From Acidobacteriota bacterium (lineage in GTDB: Bacteria; Acidobacteriota; Terriglobia; UBA7540), in assembly GCA_021817045.1 (NCBI GenBank), contig JAKAWG010000011.1, positions 1-64,000 on the forward strand: a stretch of 64,000 nt of DNA. The letters run 5' to 3'. Position numbers and translations under genes: made by a program. The notes beneath the pieces are model-generated. The model had not been told where the DNA came from and did no database searches. It saw only the letters and a list, made by a program, of their open reading frames with translations. This document shows positions 9,393 to 19,984 of this stretch, one piece after another; position 1 is the stretch's first letter; the number at the start of each line of letters is the position of its first letter.

Positions 9393-9716
9393 TCAGGGCC
9401 TCGATTCGGATCGCCTGCCGGTGGAGGCCAACTCGCATAGCTGACGCAGAGCGGCCTCGGGATCTTGCGTTGCCACGCGAATCAGCTTGCGGCGGCTCTT
9501 TGCGCCGGCAGTGATCTCCACGGCCGCGACGGGAGCACCGAGACATCGAGCGAGGAAACGGCGACAAGCTTCGTTGGCCTCGCCGCCTTGAGGGGAAGCG
9601 TGAATCTCCAAGCGCAGCGTTCCGTCGGCGGCCATACGAAGACGATCGCGCGAGGCTCGCGGGCGCACTTGCAGGGGGAATGTGAGAGAGCCGTGGTGGA
9701 CGGAAAAGTTGCTCAC
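9393..9716 (-). CDS. DUF167 / YggU family protein (UPF0235)
   Basis: A 107-residue protein of the DUF167 family, small single-domain proteins of unknown role. The family pattern is present: LQVRPRASRDRL early, then GGEANEACRRFLA and VAAVEITAGAKSRRKLIRV. The GTG start lies 3 nt after the stop of the ABC-2 permease, so it is the last gene of that transporter operon. The C-terminal 20 residues are low in conservation and run into the repeat-rich intergenic DNA. Confidence 0.85.
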   Translation of the reverse strand: MSNFSVHHGSLTFPLQVRPRASRDRLRMAADGTLRLEIHASPQGGEANEACRRFLARCLGAPVAAVEITAGAKSRRKLIRVATQDPEAALRQLCELASTGRRSESRP

Positions 9717-9719
9717 GGG

Positions 9720-11000
9720 TCAGGATGAGCGCAGCCAACGGAGCATCTCGACAAGCGAAGGAGATTTGCCGTACATGAGGATTCCGATCCGGTAGATGCG
9801 CGCGGAGGCGTAAAGCACCGCAAGGGTGGTCACCGCAAGCAGCGCAAGCGACAGACCAATCTGCCAAAGCGGCGGCGTCTGCAGGCCGATGCGGATGATC
9901 ATGAGAACCGGCGAGAAGAAGGGAATCATCGAGAGCGCCACCGAAGCAGGAGAGGAAGGATCCCGCAGGATAACACCGAACAGCAATATGCTGCCTACGA
10001 GCAGCAACGAAACGGGAATCTGAACCTGCTGCGCATCCTGCTCGCTCGAGACGGCCGCGCCAATCGCCGCATACATCGCGGCAAACAGAAAGTAACCACC
10101 CGCGAAGTAGGCGATAAGGCAGGCAAGTGTGAGCGCAGACACATGAAGATTCGGCACGACGGCGCCAGGCGCGGCGACAGCGCGTGCCACCACGGCGCCG
10201 TAAGCGGCGAACAGGCCCGCCGAAATCGTCCAGATGGCGAATTGGGTTAATCCCACGGCGGCTACGCCCAGAATCTTTCCGGCCAGCAGCTCAAATGGTC
10301 GCACGGAAGAGACCAGTACTTCCACGATGCGCGTCGTCTTCTCCTCGAGGACAGAACGCATCGTGGTGACACCGTAAATCATGAGACTGCCGTAAAGAAG
10401 CATGGCCATGACGATGGCCGCTGCATCGGTCTGGCGCCAATCCTCGGTCTTGCCGCCTGAAGTAAGACGGACCACGCGTACATGCGTCCCCTCTAGGAGT
10501 TTCGAGAGGAAGCGGGCGTCGAGGCCGCGCCGTTGCAGGCGTGCGGCGATCAGCCCTTGGCTTACAGCCCGGTCGAACGATTCCATCGTCAGCGGCCAGC
10601 CTGGATTACGGGTGACGAATTCGGGCTGGCCGCCGGCCTCCGCGCTGCGTGGAATCCACAAGTATCCCCCCAGAGCCCCGGTTCGCGTCAGGCTGGTAAG
10701 GGAGGCGCGAACCGCTGCGATGTCGGTCGGAGTTTCCACCAGGCGGCTTACCTGAAAAGCGCCCTGGCCGTCTGGCAGCTTTTCCCGCTCAAGCGCGCGC
10801 CGCACCCAGTTCCCCACGCCCCCGGCACAATCGACCACTGCTACAGTTTCGGTCCGCGTCGGCCGCTTCGCGGCAATCACGAGCTGAAGCACGATGATGC
10901 CGATCAGAAGTGCGGGTACCGCGATGGTGCTGATGACGAAGCCTTTGGTCATCACCCGCGTCACGTATTCGCGGCGAAGCACGAGCCAGAGTTTATTCAT
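9720..11000 (-). CDS. ABC-2 type transporter permease (NatB/YhaP-like)
   Basis: A 426-residue membrane protein with one N-terminal segment (VISTIAVPALLIGIIVLQLVI, shown in part), a large extracytoplasmic loop of about 150 residues, and five to six C-terminal segments. This is the architecture of NatB/YhaP permeases that export ions or small molecules. MRSVLEEKTTRIVEVLVSS is the family signature just after the second segment. The ATG overlaps the ATPase stop by 4 nt (ATGA), so the two are translationally coupled. The substrate cannot be read from the sequence. Confidence 0.85.
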   Translation of the reverse strand: MNKLWLVLRREYVTRVMTKGFVISTIAVPALLIGIIVLQLVIAAKRPTRTETVAVVDCAGGVGNWVRRALEREKLPDGQGAFQVSRLVETPTDIAAVRASLTSLTRTGALGGYLWIPRSAEAGGQPEFVTRNPGWPLTMESFDRAVSQGLIAARLQRRGLDARFLSKLLEGTHVRVVRLTSGGKTEDWRQTDAAAIVMAMLLYGSLMIYGVTTMRSVLEEKTTRIVEVLVSSVRPFELLAGKILGVAAVGLTQFAIWTISAGLFAAYGAVVARAVAAPGAVVPNLHVSALTLACLIAYFAGGYFLFAAMYAAIGAAVSSEQDAQQVQIPVSLLLVGSILLFGVILRDPSSPASVALSMIPFFSPVLMIIRIGLQTPPLWQIGLSLALLAVTTLAVLYASARIYRIGILMYGKSPSLVEMLRWLRSS

Positions 11001-12019
11001 GCCCTTTCCGAAACCTTCTCGATGAAGATGTCGTTTAGCGGTGGTTCGATCAGCTCAAAGCGGCGGATGCTCGTACCATTCGTCACGGCCCGCCGCAGCA
11101 GTTCCTGGGCATCCGCGCCCGGGCGCAGCTTCACCTCGACAGTCGCGCCGAAGCGGTTCACGTGCTCGACAACCGAGGGCTGGTCGAGGAAATCGGCATT
11201 GCCGGAGAACTCGACGCGCACAGTATTTTTGCCGTACTGTCGCTTGATTTCGGCCAGAACGCCGTCGAGAACCTTGCGGCCCCGGTCAATCAGACAGATC
11301 GAATCACACATCATCTCCACTTGCTCCATGCGATGCGATGACAAGATGACTGTGACGCCGGCGCCGTGCAGCTCCAGCATAATGTCTTTGATCAACGCCG
11401 CATTCAAAGGATCAAGCCCGGCGAAAGGCTCGTCGAGAATCAGCAGCCGAGGGTGGTGCAGAATGGCGGCGATGAACTGCACTTTTTGCTGCATTCCTTT
11501 GGACAAGTCGACGACTTTCTTATCCGCCCAGTCGTTGATTTCAAGCCGTTCGAGCCACGCCATCGCGTCCCGGCGCGCCTCAGATCCATTCAAGCCTTTG
11601 AGGCCGCCCAGGAAAGCTAGGACGTCGAGAACCTTCATGCGTGGATACAAGCCGCGCTCTTCCGGCAAATAGCCAATCGCATCCTGCGCGCGGCTGCTGA
11701 GGGGTTCACCGAAGACGCGAAGCGAGCCTTCGTCCGGCAAGATCATCCGCATAATCATGCGTAGCGTCGTGGTCTTGCCCGCCCCATTCGGGCCGAGCAA
11801 CCCGAAGAGCGCGCCCTGGCGGATGCGAAGGCCGAGCCGGTTCACCGCCATCGTCGATGAGAAGCGTTTCGAGACTGCCTCAGCGGTGACGGCGTCCGGC
11901 AATTCGTCGGCCTCGCCGGTTACAAACTTAGCCACAGAGGCAGAGTATTCGTGCTCACCGTTCAGCAAGCGAAATTTGAAGTCCTTTCGGGGACAAACAC
12001 CATGCGGTCTTTCTAACAT
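10997..12019 (-). CDS. ABC transporter ATP-binding protein (NatA-like)
   Basis: Drives the permease encoded next to it. Motifs in order are Walker A GPNGAGKTT, the signature LSKGMQQKVQF, Walker B LLILDEPFAGLDP and the switch His in ILSSHRMEQ, then a C-terminal DUF4162-like domain (about 100 residues) common in NatA-type proteins. The start is uncertain. The ATG at 12019 adds about 45 residues before the conserved TAEAVSKRF, and that extension contains CTCTGTGGCTAA-type repeat DNA without a clear ribosome-binding site. A later GTG at 11935 is possible. Confidence 0.85.
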   Translation of the reverse strand: MLERPHGVCPRKDFKFRLLNGEHEYSASVAKFVTGEADELPDAVTAEAVSKRFSSTMAVNRLGLRIRQGALFGLLGPNGAGKTTTLRMIMRMILPDEGSLRVFGEPLSSRAQDAIGYLPEERGLYPRMKVLDVLAFLGGLKGLNGSEARRDAMAWLERLEINDWADKKVVDLSKGMQQKVQFIAAILHHPRLLILDEPFAGLDPLNAALIKDIMLELHGAGVTVILSSHRMEQVEMMCDSICLIDRGRKVLDGVLAEIKRQYGKNTVRVEFSGNADFLDQPSVVEHVNRFGATVEVKLRPGADAQELLRRAVTNGTSIRRFELIEPPLNDIFIEKVSERA

Positions 12020-12145
12020 CAAAGCAGCCTGGCGCGCAAGCGGCGCGCCGCAAGGCGAATCAGTTCACGTTCACGCCAGCCAGCTTGCGCTTCGGGAGCG
12101 TCAATGCCTGAGAAAAGGTTCGAGACTTCAGGGTGCACACGATTT

Positions 12146-13261
12146 TCATGGACCCGCTGCAGGCAAGTAGTAGAAGAAGACCGCCAGAATCAAATAAACG
12201 CTGAGCAACTGCAATCCTTCAAACCAATGCGTCTCACCATCCATCGACACGAGAGCAACCGCCCCGACCGAGAGAATTACGGCGGCGATTTCCAACGGAT
12301 GGAAGACAAGGGACATGGGCGCGAGCCCGAACTGAGAAAGCACCACGAGAAGCGGCGCCACAAAGAGCGCGATTTGAATGCTGCTGCCCACGGCAACGGT
12401 GAGGGCAAGATCCATCTGGTCGTGTCGCGCCAGGATGACGGCACTTGAATGCTCCGTCGCGTTGCCTATGGTAGAGATAACCACCAGACCCATGAAGAGT
12501 GGCGTCCAGCCGAGGGAGCGCGTCGCGGCGTTAACCTGACTCACCAGGATGTCGCTGGCGAGGGTTGCCAGAGCCGAGGCGAAAATAAGCGATGTGGCCG
12601 CCGCCGCTTTGCTGATTTCCGGTGTTTTCCCTATGTTGAGACGAAAAAGGTTACGGTGAGTTCGAAAAGCAAACACGAGGCTGGCGAAATAACTCAGCAA
12701 GAGAACCGCGGCGGTCCACAAGCTAAGGCGCTCGATTCTGGCTCCGGCGGCCGGCAATGAGCCGTACACGGAAAGCTGGAAAAGAGCTGGCATCACAAGA
12801 GCCACTACGGCCAGAAATAACATGGAAAGATTGGCTCCGGCGGCAAATTGACTGAACGACAGCTTCTCGCGCCCGATGCCGCCCGCCAAGGCTGCCAGGC
12901 CGAAAACAAGCAGTAGATTCCCAATGATGCTGCCGGTGATCGACGCCTTGACGATTTCCGCTTGGCCGGCCCAGGTGGCGACAATTCCGAAGATCAGCTC
13001 GGTGATATTGCCGAGCGCGGCATTCAAGATGCCGCCGGCAGTTGCGCCGAAGTATCCTGCGAGCTCCTCCGTCGCCTGGCCAATCAGTGCTGCCAGAGGA
13101 ATTAGCCCTGCCGCAGCCACTGCAAATACCAGGATGGGATTAATATTCAGCACGCGAAGGAAGAGCGCGCCGAAGACCAACGGGATGATCGAAAGCTTCC
13201 ATCCGCCGAATGAAAAACCCAGCGCTCCTTTCGCCGAGCGCTGGTAGGGGTCGGTGCTCAT
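12146..13261 (-). CDS. cax: Calcium/proton exchanger (CaCA family, CAX type)
   Basis: A 371-residue antiporter predicted to extrude Ca2+ in exchange for protons across the inner membrane. It carries ten to eleven hydrophobic segments and both CAX cation-selectivity repeats: GNITELIFGI in the first half and GNATEHSSAVILA in the second. The acidic residues in these repeats are those known to bind the cation in the family. The ATG at 13261 comes 4 nt after the helicase stop, making it the last of four closely packed minus-strand genes. An in-frame upstream extension to 13312 would overlap the helicase and is not needed. Confidence 0.9.
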   Translation of the reverse strand: MSTDPYQRSAKGALGFSFGGWKLSIIPLVFGALFLRVLNINPILVFAVAAAGLIPLAALIGQATEELAGYFGATAGGILNAALGNITELIFGIVATWAGQAEIVKASITGSIIGNLLLVFGLAALAGGIGREKLSFSQFAAGANLSMLFLAVVALVMPALFQLSVYGSLPAAGARIERLSLWTAAVLLLSYFASLVFAFRTHRNLFRLNIGKTPEISKAAAATSLIFASALATLASDILVSQVNAATRSLGWTPLFMGLVVISTIGNATEHSSAVILARHDQMDLALTVAVGSSIQIALFVAPLLVVLSQFGLAPMSLVFHPLEIAAVILSVGAVALVSMDGETHWFEGLQLLSVYLILAVFFYYLPAAGP

Positions 13262-13265
13262 GAGG

Positions 13266-16200
13266 TTAGGACAGGGAAGCGGCAGCACGCAACACGGTAC
13301 TTGGTAGGACACCGACGCGAATTTCCGCGCCGTTTTGCATCGTAAGGGTCTTTCCCGAAGTTGTGGGAATGCGTTCGCCGGGCAAAATGATGCCAGCCAG
13401 ATTCAATGGATCGGCAGCCGAGAGGGTCACAGTTTCCGCTTCCGGCTCGATGTGCCGGGCGGCGCGCAGTGACTCAATGGCGACGGGCAGCGCAAACTGC
13501 TCGCCCAGGAAGCCGCTCACAAAGCGGCCTCCCCTTACTTCGCCACGATCTTCGAGTCGCCGGAAAGTGATGAGCAATTCACGCCACTTGAAAGGAAATG
13601 TCTCCCGCAAGGCCAATTCGCGAAAGACTACGCCATAGCGTTCGAGCAAAACGCGGCAGGCCGCCTCCGCGGCCTGTAAGCGGTCCCCGGATTCCACCGC
13701 AAAGAGGAGCGACCAGCGTCCCACGCTGTTTCGCGGGCGCGAGTTGCGCTCCCGGCCTCGCCCGGCGCGGCGTTTGGGGTCGATGAGGGCTCGCAAATTG
13801 TCAAATCCGTCCGCAGTCACCAACCCCGCTGCCACCAATTCCCAAAGCGCGGTTTCAACTTCCGATTTCAGCCGGCCTGTCCCGCGCACAATGTCGGCGA
13901 AAAAGGACGCGCCCCGCTGTCGAATGAAGGCGACCACCTCGCGCGCGGCGGGGCTGAGCGCGCGCGATCCTTCTGGCAGAGAAGTACTATGCGAAACAAG
14001 CCATCCTGATTCTTCCCGTACAAAGAATGCAATTGGGGCCACGCTTGTTGGAATCACTCGGCGCGCTGGCGCCACCGGTGACGCTCCGTTCCCTCCCAGC
14101 GAACTGGCTCGCGGCTCGACGGTTGCCGGATGCGGTGACACTCTTCCCCAGCCCACCATTCCAGACAAGCAGAGGCGGTCCAGCATTTCGGGATCGTAGC
14201 CCGCCACACGAAGCGGAAAAATGTTGATTTCCCAGGCGCTGGCGGGCGCTTCAAATCCCTGCAACTGCCGAATGACCTCCCATAGGCCGCGCTCGCCGAA
14301 AACTTGTGTTCTCGGCGCGACGTGCTGCCACCTCAGCAGCCAGCGCACGTACTGGGCAGCCGTCACCGGCTCGATCTCCTTGCGAAGCTTGCCCAGCGTC
14401 AGCCGGTGGATGCGGGCCAGCAGTCGCCGGTCGCACCACTCGGTTTCCGCAACGCCCGTAAATTGTCCTCGAAGCGCGGTGCCTTCGGCCTCCAGCCGAA
14501 GCATCGCGGTTTCTATTTCGGAAGGGGGTAAATGCGCGGCTCGCGCCAGCCAAGAAATTTGAATTGGCCCGCTGTGCGCCAGCCAGCCGCGGACGAGCGT
14601 AACCAAAGCGTCTTCTCTGGTTGAAGCCGCTGTTGAAACGGCGGCCGGCAGCGCCTCTAACTTTGCATTAAGGAAGAGAAGTGAGAACTCCGCAGCCTTT
14701 TCCGCGGCTACCCAAAACGTCACGCCGTCCGCCACAGCGCGGGCGGCGCGATTGGCGGCAATAAGTTCGTCGAAGAGCTGCGTCCACCTCGCGGCGAGGC
14801 CAGCGTCCAGGTTGCGGACGAATCCCTCAGACAAGGCGACGAAAACCTGCAATGCTTCGCTCAGTTCGTCCGCGTCGCGAACGTCCGGCCATGCGTCTTC
14901 GCGGACACGCGCGATCGCCATCGGGTCCAGCCGGCCGATTTCCGAGAGCACGGTCTGTGGCAATGTTCGCCGCAAGCTCACGGCTCGTGCTCGCCGCTCT
15001 TCGAGCGGCGCGTCGTCGAGATATGCGTAAGGGTTGGCGTTCAGAATCTCGTGAGAAAAAGGAGATGGCGCGGGCGTATCTGCCGCAATGCAGCGGATGC
15101 TCCCATCGCGGATACCTGCAAGGACCTGCTTGAGTCCATCGAGGTCCATCGCCTCCCTCAACACGTCTTTCATCACTTCGCGCACGATGGGGTGGTCCGG
15201 AATCTGGATGTCGCCCACGATATTGTCCTGGCAGGCGGCGGCGTCTGGGAAGACAGCGGCAAGGAGATCGTCCGAGCGCATACGTTGAATTTGAAGAGGT
15301 ACCTTCGTTCCTCCGTGAAAACGCAGCAGAGCTAGCGCGCGTGTCGCGTCCCAGCGCCAGCGCGTGGCGAAGAGCGGGGAAGCGAGCGCCGCCTGTTCCA
15401 GCACGCCAGTGACCGACTCAGGAGACAAGAAATAGAAGACGTCCGCGAGAGGAAAGCTGTGCTGCTCGCCGAGAGATATGTTCAGCCCATTGTCCGTAGC
15501 CGCAGCCTGCAATTCAAAATTGAACGAGCGGCAAAACCTCTTCCGGAGCGCCAGCCCCCAGGCTTTATTGATTCTGCCGCCCAACGGGGCGTGAATGACA
15601 AGCTGCATCCCGCCGCCCTCGTCGAAAAATCTTTCGGCGATGATGGTCTTTTCAGTCGGAACCGCGCCGAGTGCCGCGCGCCCGGCAAGTATATACTCAA
15701 CGACCTGCTCTGCGCCCGCTTCGTCCAGCCCGCAATTTTGCTTCAACCAGGCGGCTGCGGGTTGCGGCGAGGGAACACCGGGAGCGAGTTCACAGACTTT
15801 TTCCCGCATCTCAGAAACTTTCGCGGAAAGTTCTGCCGTTCGCGCGAGAGCTTCACCACGCCAGAAGGGGACGTTCGGAGCCATGCCGTGCGCGTCTTCC
15901 ACCAACAGGCGTCCTGCTCTTGTCTCCAGGCGGCGGATGCGCCACGACGAGTTTCCCAGTAGGAAGACGTCGCCTGCCATGCTCTCGACGGCGAAATCTT
16001 CGTCCACCGTTCCCACGAGCACGCCTTCAGGTTCTTCGACAACCGCGTAAAGAGCTGTCTCCGGAATTGCACCGCCGTTTGTGATCGCAGTCAGGCGGCT
16101 GCCGCGGCGTCCCTTGAGGCGGTGGTGAACACGGTCGCGGTGCAGGTAAGCGGCGTAGCGGCCACGGCGAGACGTGATCCCCTCGGAAAGAATTTCCAAA

Positions 16201-17582
16201 AGCCCGTCAAAGTCTGTCTGAGCTAAGTCGCGATAAGGATAGGCACGGCCCACAAGACGGAAAAGATCCTGCTCGCTCCACTCGTCGCAGGAGCACGCCG
16301 CGACGATCTGCTGGGCCAGGATGTCGAGAGGTGATTCTGGAATCTGAAGCTGGTCCAACTCGCCCTCATGGATAGCTTTGACCAGCGCCGCGCATTCGAT
16401 CAGTTCGTCGCGCGTCATGGCGAAGATGCGTCCCTTGGGTACCGCTCCGCGCCAGTGACCAGAGCGGCCAATCCGCTGCAATCCAACCGCAATGGAACGC
16501 GGCGAACCGACCTGGCAGACAAGGTCTACGGTGCCGATGTCAATGCCGAGCTCCAGGGACGCGGTGGCCACTAGGACGCGAACTTCGCCCGCCTTCAGCC
16601 GGTTCTCGGCTGCAAGCCGCAGCTTCCGGGACAAGCTTCCATGGTGCGCGGCCACTGCTTCCTCTCCAAGACGCTCGGCAAGATGATGAGCGACGCGCTC
16701 GGAAAGACGCCGCGTGTTCACAAAGACGAGCGTCGAGCGGTGCTCGCGGACGAGTTCCGCCAACCGGTTGTACACCTCATCCCACATCTCGTTCGACGCG
16801 ATGGGTCCGAGTTCGCTTCCCGGGACTTCAATCTTCAGGTCCAACTTACGTGCGTGCCCGACGTTGACAATCTCTGGCTCAGGCCGGTTGTTTCCCGCGA
16901 GGTACCGCGCGACGAGCTCAATCGGCTTTTGCGTGGCCGAAAGGCCGATCCGCGCCAGCGACCGACCCGAGTGCGACCGTTCGACCAGGTCTTGTAGCCG
17001 CTCGAGCGATAGCGCGAGGTGGGCGCCGCGCTTGTCGTCAGCAACGGCGTGAATTTCGTCCACGATCACGGTCTCAACGTCTCGCAGGATCGCGCGGCTC
17101 TTTTCAGCGGTCAGCAAGATGTAGAGCGACTCGGGCGTAGTCACGAGGATGTGCGGCGGCCGCTGTAACATCGCCCGCCGTTCGTGCATCAGCGTATCGC
17201 CAGTGCGAACGAGCGCGCGAATGGGCGGCATCAGAAGTCCACTCCGGCCCGCAAGCGACAAAATCTCCCCAAGCGGGACCTCCAGGTTCTTTCGGATGTC
17301 GTTGCTCAGCGCCTTGAGCGGGGAAACATAAAGGACTTCGGTGCGGTCCTGAAGCTCACAGGCAAGCGACTTGCGGACGAGGCGGTCAATGCAAGTCAGA
17401 AACGCCGCCAGTGTCTTTCCGGAACCCGTGGGAGCGGAAATGAGGGTGGTTTTTCCTGCGAGGATGTGCGGCCAGCCCTGCACCTGCGGCTCGGTCGGCG
17501 AGCCGAACCGATCGAGGAACCAATCCCGGACAAGCGGGTGCGCCCAGGAAAGCGCACCTCCAGAGGTCTCTGACGTCGTCAT
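13266..17582 (-). CDS. lhr: Lhr-type large ATP-dependent helicase
   Basis: Predicted 1438-residue superfamily 2 helicase of the Lhr group, long proteins linked to DNA repair. The ATG at 17582 was preferred over a TTG at 17615 that overlaps mnmA. Helicase core: SAPTGSGKTLAAF (Walker A, near residue 50), TTPESLY, VIVDEIHAVADD (DEIH box), GLSATQKP, LVFVNTRR, VATASLELGIDIG and QRIGRSGHW (motif VI). A long C-terminal half follows, containing winged-helix and Lhr-CTD regions. Being in an operon with tRNA thiolation and cysteine desulfurase genes is not functionally explained. Confidence 0.9.
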   Translation of the reverse strand: MTTSETSGGALSWAHPLVRDWFLDRFGSPTEPQVQGWPHILAGKTTLISAPTGSGKTLAAFLTCIDRLVRKSLACELQDRTEVLYVSPLKALSNDIRKNLEVPLGEILSLAGRSGLLMPPIRALVRTGDTLMHERRAMLQRPPHILVTTPESLYILLTAEKSRAILRDVETVIVDEIHAVADDKRGAHLALSLERLQDLVERSHSGRSLARIGLSATQKPIELVARYLAGNNRPEPEIVNVGHARKLDLKIEVPGSELGPIASNEMWDEVYNRLAELVREHRSTLVFVNTRRLSERVAHHLAERLGEEAVAAHHGSLSRKLRLAAENRLKAGEVRVLVATASLELGIDIGTVDLVCQVGSPRSIAVGLQRIGRSGHWRGAVPKGRIFAMTRDELIECAALVKAIHEGELDQLQIPESPLDILAQQIVAACSCDEWSEQDLFRLVGRAYPYRDLAQTDFDGLLEILSEGITSRRGRYAAYLHRDRVHHRLKGRRGSRLTAITNGGAIPETALYAVVEEPEGVLVGTVDEDFAVESMAGDVFLLGNSSWRIRRLETRAGRLLVEDAHGMAPNVPFWRGEALARTAELSAKVSEMREKVCELAPGVPSPQPAAAWLKQNCGLDEAGAEQVVEYILAGRAALGAVPTEKTIIAERFFDEGGGMQLVIHAPLGGRINKAWGLALRKRFCRSFNFELQAAATDNGLNISLGEQHSFPLADVFYFLSPESVTGVLEQAALASPLFATRWRWDATRALALLRFHGGTKVPLQIQRMRSDDLLAAVFPDAAACQDNIVGDIQIPDHPIVREVMKDVLREAMDLDGLKQVLAGIRDGSIRCIAADTPAPSPFSHEILNANPYAYLDDAPLEERRARAVSLRRTLPQTVLSEIGRLDPMAIARVREDAWPDVRDADELSEALQVFVALSEGFVRNLDAGLAARWTQLFDELIAANRAARAVADGVTFWVAAEKAAEFSLLFLNAKLEALPAAVSTAASTREDALVTLVRGWLAHSGPIQISWLARAAHLPPSEIETAMLRLEAEGTALRGQFTGVAETEWCDRRLLARIHRLTLGKLRKEIEPVTAAQYVRWLLRWQHVAPRTQVFGERGLWEVIRQLQGFEAPASAWEINIFPLRVAGYDPEMLDRLCLSGMVGWGRVSPHPATVEPRASSLGGNGASPVAPARRVIPTSVAPIAFFVREESGWLVSHSTSLPEGSRALSPAAREVVAFIRQRGASFFADIVRGTGRLKSEVETALWELVAAGLVTADGFDNLRALIDPKRRAGRGRERNSRPRNSVGRWSLLFAVESGDRLQAAEAACRVLLERYGVVFRELALRETFPFKWRELLITFRRLEDRGEVRGGRFVSGFLGEQFALPVAIESLRAARHIEPEAETVTLSAADPLNLAGIILPGERIPTTSGKTLTMQNGAEIRVGVLPSTVLRAAASLS

Positions 17583-17598
17583 GTCCGTAAATTCCAGC

Positions 17599-18744
17599 TC
17601 ACTCGACGCTGGCAATCCAGCCTCCGCCGGTCACTTCATCACCGTCGTAGAAGACGGCCGCCTGGCCAGGCGTGATGGCTCGCTGGGGTTCGATAAACTC
17701 CACATAAGCTTCGCCGCCGTCAAACGCTTGGATCCGCGCCGGCGCGGGATCGTGCCGGTTTCGGATGCGCACGCGCGCTTCGGCTTTGTCGCCCGGTGCC
17801 GCAGGCCGGATCCAGTTGACATCACGCACCCGAAACCTCTGCCGGAATAATTCTTCATTGCAGCCTACGACGACGCGATTCTGTTGGGTATCGAGTTGGA
17901 TCACGTAGAGCGGCGTGCCCGTAGCCACGCCCAGTCCGTTCCGCTGGCCTACGGTGAAGTGCTGCACGCCGGAATGCTCGCCGAGCACGCGACCGTCCGT
18001 CGTGACGACTTCGCCTCGCTTGTCATCGCGGCGGTCTCCCCGCTCGGCGAGATACTCAGCAATAAAGTCCCGGTAGGACCGGCTTGGGACAAAACAAATT
18101 TCTTGGCTCTCGGGCTTTTCCGCCACCGGCAGCCTCTTTTTTCGCGCAATGGAGCGCACTTGGTCTTTCGTCAGTTCGCCCAGCGGAAAGACAGCACGCG
18201 CAAGCTGCGGTTGGGTGAGCCCAAAGAGAAAGTACGACTGATCCTTGGCTCGGTCGACGGCGGCAAAGAGGCGATAGCGGCCCGAATCCTCTTCGCGCCG
18301 GATGCGGGCGTAATGGCCGGTGGCAATTCGGTCCGCCCCGAGCTGCCGGGCTGTTTCGACGAATTGCTTGAATTTGATTTCTGTGTTGCAAAGGCTGCAC
18401 GGAATAGGAGTTTCGCCGGCGAGATAACGCTCCACGAACGGGCGCACGACGCTTGATTCAAATCGCTCTTCCAGGTTGATGACGTAATACGGAATGCCAA
18501 GAAAGGCGGCCACACGCCGGGCGTCGTACACGTCGTCGAGAGAGCAACAGCGGCCTGAGGCTCGTCGTGCGTCCAAGCCTTCCACAAGGCCCTGTAACCG
18601 GGGCAGTCGCCGCTGGTTCCAGAGCTGCATCGTAAGACCAATCAGGTGTGGCGAATTGCCATGGTCCACGGCAGTGTGCCCGGCGGCCAAAATTGCGGCG
18701 GCGGCGGAGCTATCCACGCCTCCACTCATAGCGACGGCGATCAT
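17599..18744 (-). CDS. mnmA: tRNA-specific 2-thiouridylase MnmA
   Basis: A 381-residue cytoplasmic enzyme that puts sulfur on the wobble uridine of tRNAs for Glu, Gln and Lys. The PP-loop SGGVDSS is at residues 7-13. The catalytic cysteine is expected to be C119 in [11 protein letters not shown], and the second is C217 in [10 protein letters not shown]-terminal tRNA-binding beta-barrel follows. It lies 7 nt downstream of the cysteine desulfurase gene, a natural pairing because the desulfurase supplies the persulfide. Residues 22-35 and 41-70 contain family-typical insertions, including a paired CC (66-67). Length is normal. Confidence 0.95.
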   Translation of the reverse strand: MIAVAMSGGVDSSAAAAILAAGHTAVDHGNSPHLIGLTMQLWNQRRLPRLQGLVEGLDARRASGRCCSLDDVYDARRVAAFLGIPYYVINLEERFESSVVRPFVERYLAGETPIPCSLCNTEIKFKQFVETARQLGADRIATGHYARIRREEDSGRYRLFAAVDRAKDQSYFLFGLTQPQLARAVFPLGELTKDQVRSIARKKRLPVAEKPESQEICFVPSRSYRDFIAEYLAERGDRRDDKRGEVVTTDGRVLGEHSGVQHFTVGQRNGLGVATGTPLYVIQLDTQQNRVVVGCNEELFRQRFRVRDVNWIRPAAPGDKAEARVRIRNRHDPAPARIQAFDGGEAYVEFIEPQRAITPGQAAVFYDGDEVTGGGWIASVE

Positions 18745-18751
18745 AGGTTTG

Positions 18752-19984
18752 CTAGGAAGTAAAGCCAGTGCTCGAACTTGTTTCTTGAACAGGTGAGGCC
18801 GAAACTCCGCGCTCAGATAATTCGAGCGGCGAAAGCGAGCGAAGATGGGCAGTAACTTCGGCTACAACGTCAGCAGCCGCGTCAACGTCCTGCTCCGTCG
18901 TGTCGCGGCCTAGGCTGAATCGCACCGTGGAACGAGCCTCTTCGCGGCTCAGGCCAAGCGCGGCCAGCACGTGCGACGGTTCGAGCGACCCGGAAGAGCA
19001 AGCCGCCCCGGTCGAACAGGCGAGTCCGCGCAGATCGCAGGCAATGACAAAGCCTTCGCCTTCGACCCCTTCAAAGCGAATGCTGCTCGTGTTCGGCAGG
19101 CGCGGCACGGCCGCGCCGTTTACCCGAGCCCGGGGGACGCGGCGCAAAATCGACAGCTCCAGACGGTCACGCAATGCGGCAAGCCGGGAGGATTCCGCTC
19201 TTATGCGCTCAAGCGCCAGTTCCGCAGCTCGCCCGAAACCCACAATGCCGGCGACGTTCTCGGTCCCCGCTCGGCGGTCGCGCTCGTGATGGCCCCCGTA
19301 AAGGAGTGGGTGCAGCGCCGTTCCTTTGCGCACGTAAAGCGCTCCCACGCCTTTTGGCCCGTGGAGCTTGTGCGCGGAGAGCGAAAGCAGGTCGATGCCC
19401 AGCGCACGCACATCCATCGGGACCTTGCCTGAGGACTGCACGGCATCCGTATGAAATGTGATGCCGCGCTCTCGTGCCAGCCTGCCGATCTCGCGGACCG
19501 GCTGCAGGGTTCCAATTTCGTTGTTGGCGTGCATGACGGAGATGAGCACCGTGTCGGAAATGATGGCTCGCTCGACCTCGGCAGGGTCTGCAACGCCCTC
19601 TGAATCAACGGGAATGAATGTGACGCGCGCGCCTCGCAGTTCAAGGGCTTTCGCAGCGTGCAATACGGCGTGATGCTCGATCGTGGTGGTGGTCACGTGT
19701 GCCGTGCGGCCAGGACGCTGTGCTTGAGCCGCTTCAACGGCGCCAAAGAGCGCGGCATTGTCGCTCTCCGTGCCGCCGCTAGTAAAGACGATTTCGCCTG
19801 GCTGAGCGTTGATCAGCCGCGCGACGCTCACTCGCGCTTCCTCCAGCGCCGCCCTTGCGACTTGTCCATACCAGTGGATGGAAGACGCGTTGCCAAACTG
19901 GTCCGTAAGATAAGGTCGCATGGCCTCGAACACTTCCGGCGCAAGCGGCGTGGTAGCGTTATGGTCCAGGTAAATACGGCGCAT
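18752..19984 (-). CDS. nifS: Cysteine desulfurase (NifS/IscS class I)
   Basis: A 410-residue PLP enzyme turning cysteine into alanine plus a protein-bound persulfide for tRNA thiolation or Fe-S clusters. The ATG at 19984 opens [12 protein letters not shown], the standard N-terminus; a GTG seven codons upstream is less likely. Cofactor lysine K206 sits in [12 protein letters not shown], with GGTESDNAA and [10 protein letters not shown] flanking the PLP site. The catalytic cysteine is C329 in [18 protein letters not shown], the mobile loop of class I enzymes. It is the first gene of the four-gene operon with mnmA, lhr and cax. Whether it also serves Fe-S assembly cannot be told here. Confidence 0.93.
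   Translation of the reverse strand: MRRIYLDHNATTPLAPEVFEAMRPYLTDQFGNASSIHWYGQVARAALEEARVSVARLINAQPGEIVFTSGGTESDNAALFGAVEAAQAQRPGRTAHVTTTTIEHHAVLHAAKALELRGARVTFIPVDSEGVADPAEVERAIISDTVLISVMHANNEIGTLQPVREIGRLARERGITFHTDAVQSSGKVPMDVRALGIDLLSLSAHKLHGPKGVGALYVRKGTALHPLLYGGHHERDRRAGTENVAGIVGFGRAAELALERIRAESSRLAALRDRLELSILRRVPRARVNGAAVPRLPNTSSIRFEGVEGEGFVIACDLRGLACSTGAACSSGSLEPSHVLAALGLSREEARSTVRFSLGRDTTEQDVDAAADVVAEVTAHLRSLSPLELSERGVSASPVQETSSSTGFTS

Noticed and set aside
10533-11672. 379-residue plus-strand open frame
   Set aside because: It is antisense to the ABC permease and ATPase, whose motifs are intact on the minus strand.
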